From Chloroflexota bacterium (GTDB taxonomy: Bacteria > Chloroflexota > Anaerolineae > Caldilineales > Caldilineaceae): a stretch of DNA of 9,384 bases. Location of the stretch: assembly GCA_003577005.1 (NCBI GenBank), contig QEUW01000329.1:1-9384 (forward strand), read 5' to 3'. A program made the translations under genes and the position numbers. Below are positions 7,054 to 9,384 of the stretch, one piece after another (the first letter of the stretch is position 1; the number at the start of each line of letters is the position of its first letter). The notes under the pieces were generated by a model that saw only the letters and a program-made list of their open reading frames with translations, did no database searches and was not told the DNA's origin.

Positions 7054-7953
7054 ATGCAAAAACAGATGCAATATACGAGCCAGAACATCCTGGTTCGCCC
7101 CAGTGCGTATCCCTGTGATCCAAATCTGTTCATCGACATTACACCTACCCTGGCCGGCTGGGACTACATCTCCTTTCAGGCGCGACGGCTGGGGCGGGGA
7201 GAGACGTGGTCCTTTACCACCGGGGAGAATGAACTGGCCCTCGTCAATCTGAGCGGGCGTTACACGGTCGAGTCCAGCCGGGGAAAGTGGGCGGGTATTG
7301 GCGGGCGCGCAACTGTCTTCACCGGCGCTGCCCACGCCCTCTACCTGCCCCGCCACACCGACTTTACCGTCACCGCCGAGGAGGCCGGTGAGTTCGCCGT
7401 CACCTGGGTGCCCACCGACCAGGACCATGAGCCGTGGCTGATCAAACCCGAAGAGGTGCCGGTCTCGATCCGGGGTGGCGACAATGTCAGCCGGCAGATC
7501 AACGACTTGTTGCCGCCGGGGTCGCCTGTCCATCGCCTGGTGCTGGTGGAAGTCTACACACCCAGCGGCAACTGGAGCAGCTACCCCGGCCACAAACACG
7601 ATGTCCATATCGAAGACGAGCAAGGCAACCTGATCGAGGCCGACCTGGAGGAAGTCTATTTCTACAAGATCGACAAACCAGAAGGCTATGCCTACCAGCG
7701 GGTCTACACCGATGAGCGGTCGCCGCTCCACCAGGCCGGCTATCCCATCGATGCGCTGGTGCGCGCCGAGGACAACTGCGCCGTGCTCGTGCCCGAAGGT
7801 TATCACCCGGTGGTGAGCGCGCCGGGGTACACCACCTACTATCTCAACGTGCTGGCCGGCAGCGCCCAGAGCCTGGCGAACCAGGACGATCCGCGTTATA
7901 CGTGGGTAAAAGAGAGCTACCAGGGTGTTGATTCCCGTCTGCCATTGTATTAA
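7054..7953 (+). CDS. iolB: 5-deoxy-glucuronate isomerase (IolB)
   Basis: IolB converts 5-deoxy-D-glucuronate into 5-dehydro-2-deoxy-D-gluconate, the step before the IolC kinase in myo-inositol breakdown, in the cytoplasm. The protein is a bicupin. Family landmarks are the N-terminal LVRPSAYP, the metal-binding SSYPGHKHD, the nearby LEEVYFYKI with its acidic pair, EGYAYQRVYTDE, and the closing VPEGYHPVVSAPGYTTYYLNV. ATG at 7054 gives 299 residues, normal for the family. GTG at 7042 and ATG at 7066 are alternatives in frame: 7054 has a weak AGG eleven bases upstream, while 7066 gives the N-terminus MQYTSQNILVRP. It lies 25 bp after the remnant endonuclease, so its native promoter may have been displaced. 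iolC follows 64 bp downstream and is probably co-transcribed. Confidence 0.92.
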   Translation: MQKQMQYTSQNILVRPSAYPCDPNLFIDITPTLAGWDYISFQARRLGRGETWSFTTGENELALVNLSGRYTVESSRGKWAGIGGRATVFTGAAHALYLPRHTDFTVTAEEAGEFAVTWVPTDQDHEPWLIKPEEVPVSIRGGDNVSRQINDLLPPGSPVHRLVLVEVYTPSGNWSSYPGHKHDVHIEDEQGNLIEADLEEVYFYKIDKPEGYAYQRVYTDERSPLHQAGYPIDALVRAEDNCAVLVPEGYHPVVSAPGYTTYYLNVLAGSAQSLANQDDPRYTWVKESYQGVDSRLPLY

Positions 7954-7959
7954 CTGAGC

Positions 7960-7979
7960 GAGCCGGGGGCGCTCGGCTC
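7960..7979 (+). other. Small GC-rich hairpin between iolB and iolC
   Basis: GAGCCG (7960-7965) and CGGCTC (7974-7979) can form a 6-bp stem with an 8-base loop just after the iolB stop. An overlapping alternative pairs GAGCG (7956-7960) with CGCTC (7970-7974). There is no T-run afterwards, so it is not a standard intrinsic terminator. It could stabilise the upstream message end or attenuate iolC, or have no role. Confidence 0.3.
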
Positions 7980-8017
7980 CGTTCGTATCCACTCTATTCA
8001 AAAAGAAGAGCATCCTT

Positions 8018-9040
8018 ATGCCAGAGACAACAGCCCGCACCTACGATTCCTTCCACATGGGCCGCTCCTCTATTGACCTCTACAGCAACGATGTGGGCGC
8101 GCCCTTTGTCAACATCACCAGCTTTGCGGCCTACGTCGGCGGATCGCCCACCAACATCAGCGTGGGCGGGCGCCGGTTGGGGCTAAAGACCGCGCTCCTC
8201 ACCGGGGTGGGCCATGACCCTGTCGGCGATTTTATCCTGCACTTTCTCAATAACGAGGGGGTGGACACCCAGTACGTCGTGCGCAAACCCGGCAAGCGGA
8301 GCAGCGCGGTTGTGCTGGGGATCGAGCCGCCCGACAAATTCCCGCTGGTCTACTATCGCGACAACTGCGCCGACATCGAACTCAACATTGACGATGTGCT
8401 GGCTGCGCCCATTGCCGAAAGCAAAGTCTTCCAATTTGCCGGCACCAACCTGAGCAAAGAGCCCAGCCGCAGCGCCACCATGTTTGCCGCCCAGATCGCC
8501 CGCCAGGCCGGCGCCGAGGTCGTTTTTGATGTGGATTTCCGCCCCGACCAGTGGCATGACCCGCGCGCCTTTGGTGTCGTGGTGCGTTCGGCGCTGCCGC
8601 TGGTGGACATCGTCATCGGCACCGAGGATGAGATCAACGCCTCGATGCTCACCGACCCCAACCAGATGCGGCTGACCCACTCGCAGGTCTCCGACACGAA
8701 AGTGAGCGGCGACGTGGAACAGGCCATCCAGACCCTGCTGACGTTGGGCCCGCGAGCCGTGGTGGAGAAGGTTGGTTCCAAGGGGGCGCGCATCCATCTC
8801 AAGGATGGCGAAGTCATCGATGCGCCCGGTTTCCCGGTCGAGATCTACAACATTCTAGGCGCGGGGGATGCGTTTGGCGCCGGATTTCTCTACGGCCACA
8901 TCAACGGCTGGGGGTGGTACAAGGCGGCGCGGCTGGGCAACGCCTGTGGCGCCATCGTCGTCACCAAACATGGCTGCGCCAATTTCATGCCCACTTACGA
9001 TGAGGTCATGGCCTTTGCAGAAGAGCGGGGCGGGCTGTAG
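8018..9040 (+). CDS. iolC: 5-dehydro-2-deoxygluconokinase (IolC), PfkB family
   Basis: IolC phosphorylates 5-dehydro-2-deoxy-D-gluconate with ATP at C6, the step after IolB in myo-inositol catabolism. The 340-residue length is normal. The ribokinase/PfkB fold is shown by the N-terminal GGSPTNISVGGRRLG (41-55), typical of sugar and IolC kinases, by FDVDFRPDQW (170-179, the IolC-like D-x-R-P block), and by the C-terminal signature NILGAGDAFGAGF (278-290), whose Asp284 is the expected catalytic base and whose GAG forms the anion hole. ATG at 8018 is supported by GAAGAG seven bases upstream. It follows iolB on the same strand by 64 bp. A fused C-terminal DUF2090/aldolase-like domain, known in some IolC homologues, is absent. 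Confidence 0.92.
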   Translation: MPETTARTYDSFHMGRSSIDLYSNDVGAPFVNITSFAAYVGGSPTNISVGGRRLGLKTALLTGVGHDPVGDFILHFLNNEGVDTQYVVRKPGKRSSAVVLGIEPPDKFPLVYYRDNCADIELNIDDVLAAPIAESKVFQFAGTNLSKEPSRSATMFAAQIARQAGAEVVFDVDFRPDQWHDPRAFGVVVRSALPLVDIVIGTEDEINASMLTDPNQMRLTHSQVSDTKVSGDVEQAIQTLLTLGPRAVVEKVGSKGARIHLKDGEVIDAPGFPVEIYNILGAGDAFGAGFLYGHINGWGWYKAARLGNACGAIVVTKHGCANFMPTYDEVMAFAEERGGL

Positions 9041-9051
9041 CCGCTCTTGCT

Positions 9052-9070
9052 TGCCCTTTTGGCACCTTTT
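9052..9070 (+). terminator. Possible weak terminator after iolC
   Basis: TGCC (9052-9055) and GGCA (9061-9064) can pair around a CTTTT loop, followed by CCTTTT. The stem is only four base pairs, so termination here is doubtful. The next gene has its own strong ribosome binding site 166 bp later. Confidence 0.2.
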
Positions 9071-9229
9071 CGGAGCCGTGGCGTCCGTTGCGCACACTCC
9101 CTCCAGATCGTATACCTGTATCTATGGGCATTCTCGTCCTTGCCATTTACCATAGAGACAGTCTGCAAGCGCGAGCCGCGGCGGCGGCTTTCAGTTATGC
9201 GTTTGTTCCACTTTTTGGAGGAGACAACA

Positions 9230-9384
9230 ATGGGCGTCCTATACGATGCTTTGATGGGCCTCTCACCTGAAGATGACGCAGAGCTGCGCGATGGCTACCA
9301 GCGCTACGAGGATCTACTGGCCACCATCTTGACGGCTGACCAGATGGAGCGCTATGCGCAGGAGATACAACAGTCAGGCGCCAT
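9230..9384 (+). CDS. Partial gene, acidic helical protein of unknown function (5' end only)
   Basis: ATG at 9230 is preceded by a strong GGAGGAG ribosome binding site with six bases of spacing. The 51 codons visible before the right edge read MGVLYDALMGLSPEDDAEL, then RDGYQRYEDLLATILTADQM and ERYAQEIQQSGA. The peptide is acidic and predicted helical, with no signal peptide or recognisable motif. It could be a small regulator or a hypothetical protein. It lies 189 bp after iolC on the same strand, so membership of the iol operon is uncertain. Confidence 0.65.
   Translation, partial: MGVLYDALMGLSPEDDAELRDGYQRYEDLLATILTADQMERYAQEIQQSGA

Noticed and set aside
6988..8040. 350-codon minus-strand frame over iolB
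   Set aside because: iolB on the plus strand has clear family motifs throughout; this frame has the composition of an antisense shadow in a high-GC gene.
8183..8797. 204-codon minus-strand frame over iolC
   Set aside because: It is antisense to an intact PfkB-family kinase and has no motifs of its own.
9088..9270. 60-codon plus-strand frame after iolC
   Set aside because: It overlaps the better-supported start at 9230, which has a GGAGGAG ribosome binding site, and shows no protein-like features.

Overview
The window looks like a piece of a GC-rich bacterial chromosome, most likely from the phylum Chloroflexota (Anaerolineae/Caldilineae-like). This is inferred from a very large Thr-Pro/Thr-Glu 'stalk' protein with bacterial Ig-like modules, a membrane-anchored helix-hairpin-helix protein, and a short run of degenerate heptamers of the GCGTGAT type. 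I cannot confirm the taxon from sequence alone. No rRNA, tRNA, CRISPR array, transposase or integrase gene was seen.

Left part (1-4177, minus strand). A 147-aa protein (membrane anchor, coiled coil, HhH domain) is followed 69 bp later by a huge surface-type protein: N-terminal signal anchor, then Ig-like modules separated by low-complexity Thr/Pro linkers. The big gene is interrupted. After about 984 codons it enters a short out-of-frame tail and stops at 698-700, but the adjacent frame stays open from 711 to the left edge and encodes the rest of an Ig module, a second Thr-Pro stalk and another Ig module. A 78-bp exact direct repeat (55-132 and 713-790) ends exactly at the break, so a domain seems to have been partly deleted, in the genome or in the assembly.

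Middle (4178-5727). A 254-bp gap between divergent genes is followed on the plus strand by a small protein with four to five 20-residue 'G-x-x-x-D-G' beta repeats (beta-flower-like), a heptamer tandem repeat, and an alpha/beta hydrolase.

Module 5745-7028. This is a visibly AT-richer insert: an intact YhdJ-type adenine DNA methyltransferase (family specificity ATGCAT) overlapping the remains of a restriction endonuclease. The endonuclease is split between two frames and appears truncated at its C-terminus. The simplest reading is an acquired type II restriction-modification system that has lost its nuclease and left an orphan methylase.

Right part (7042-9384). iolB and iolC, two consecutive enzymes of myo-inositol catabolism (5-deoxy-glucuronate isomerase and 5-dehydro-2-deoxygluconokinase), lie head to tail. 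The restriction-modification remnant ends about 25 bp before iolB, so it occupies the place where an iol promoter or another iol gene would be expected. A final gene with a strong ribosome binding site starts at 9230 and runs off the right edge.
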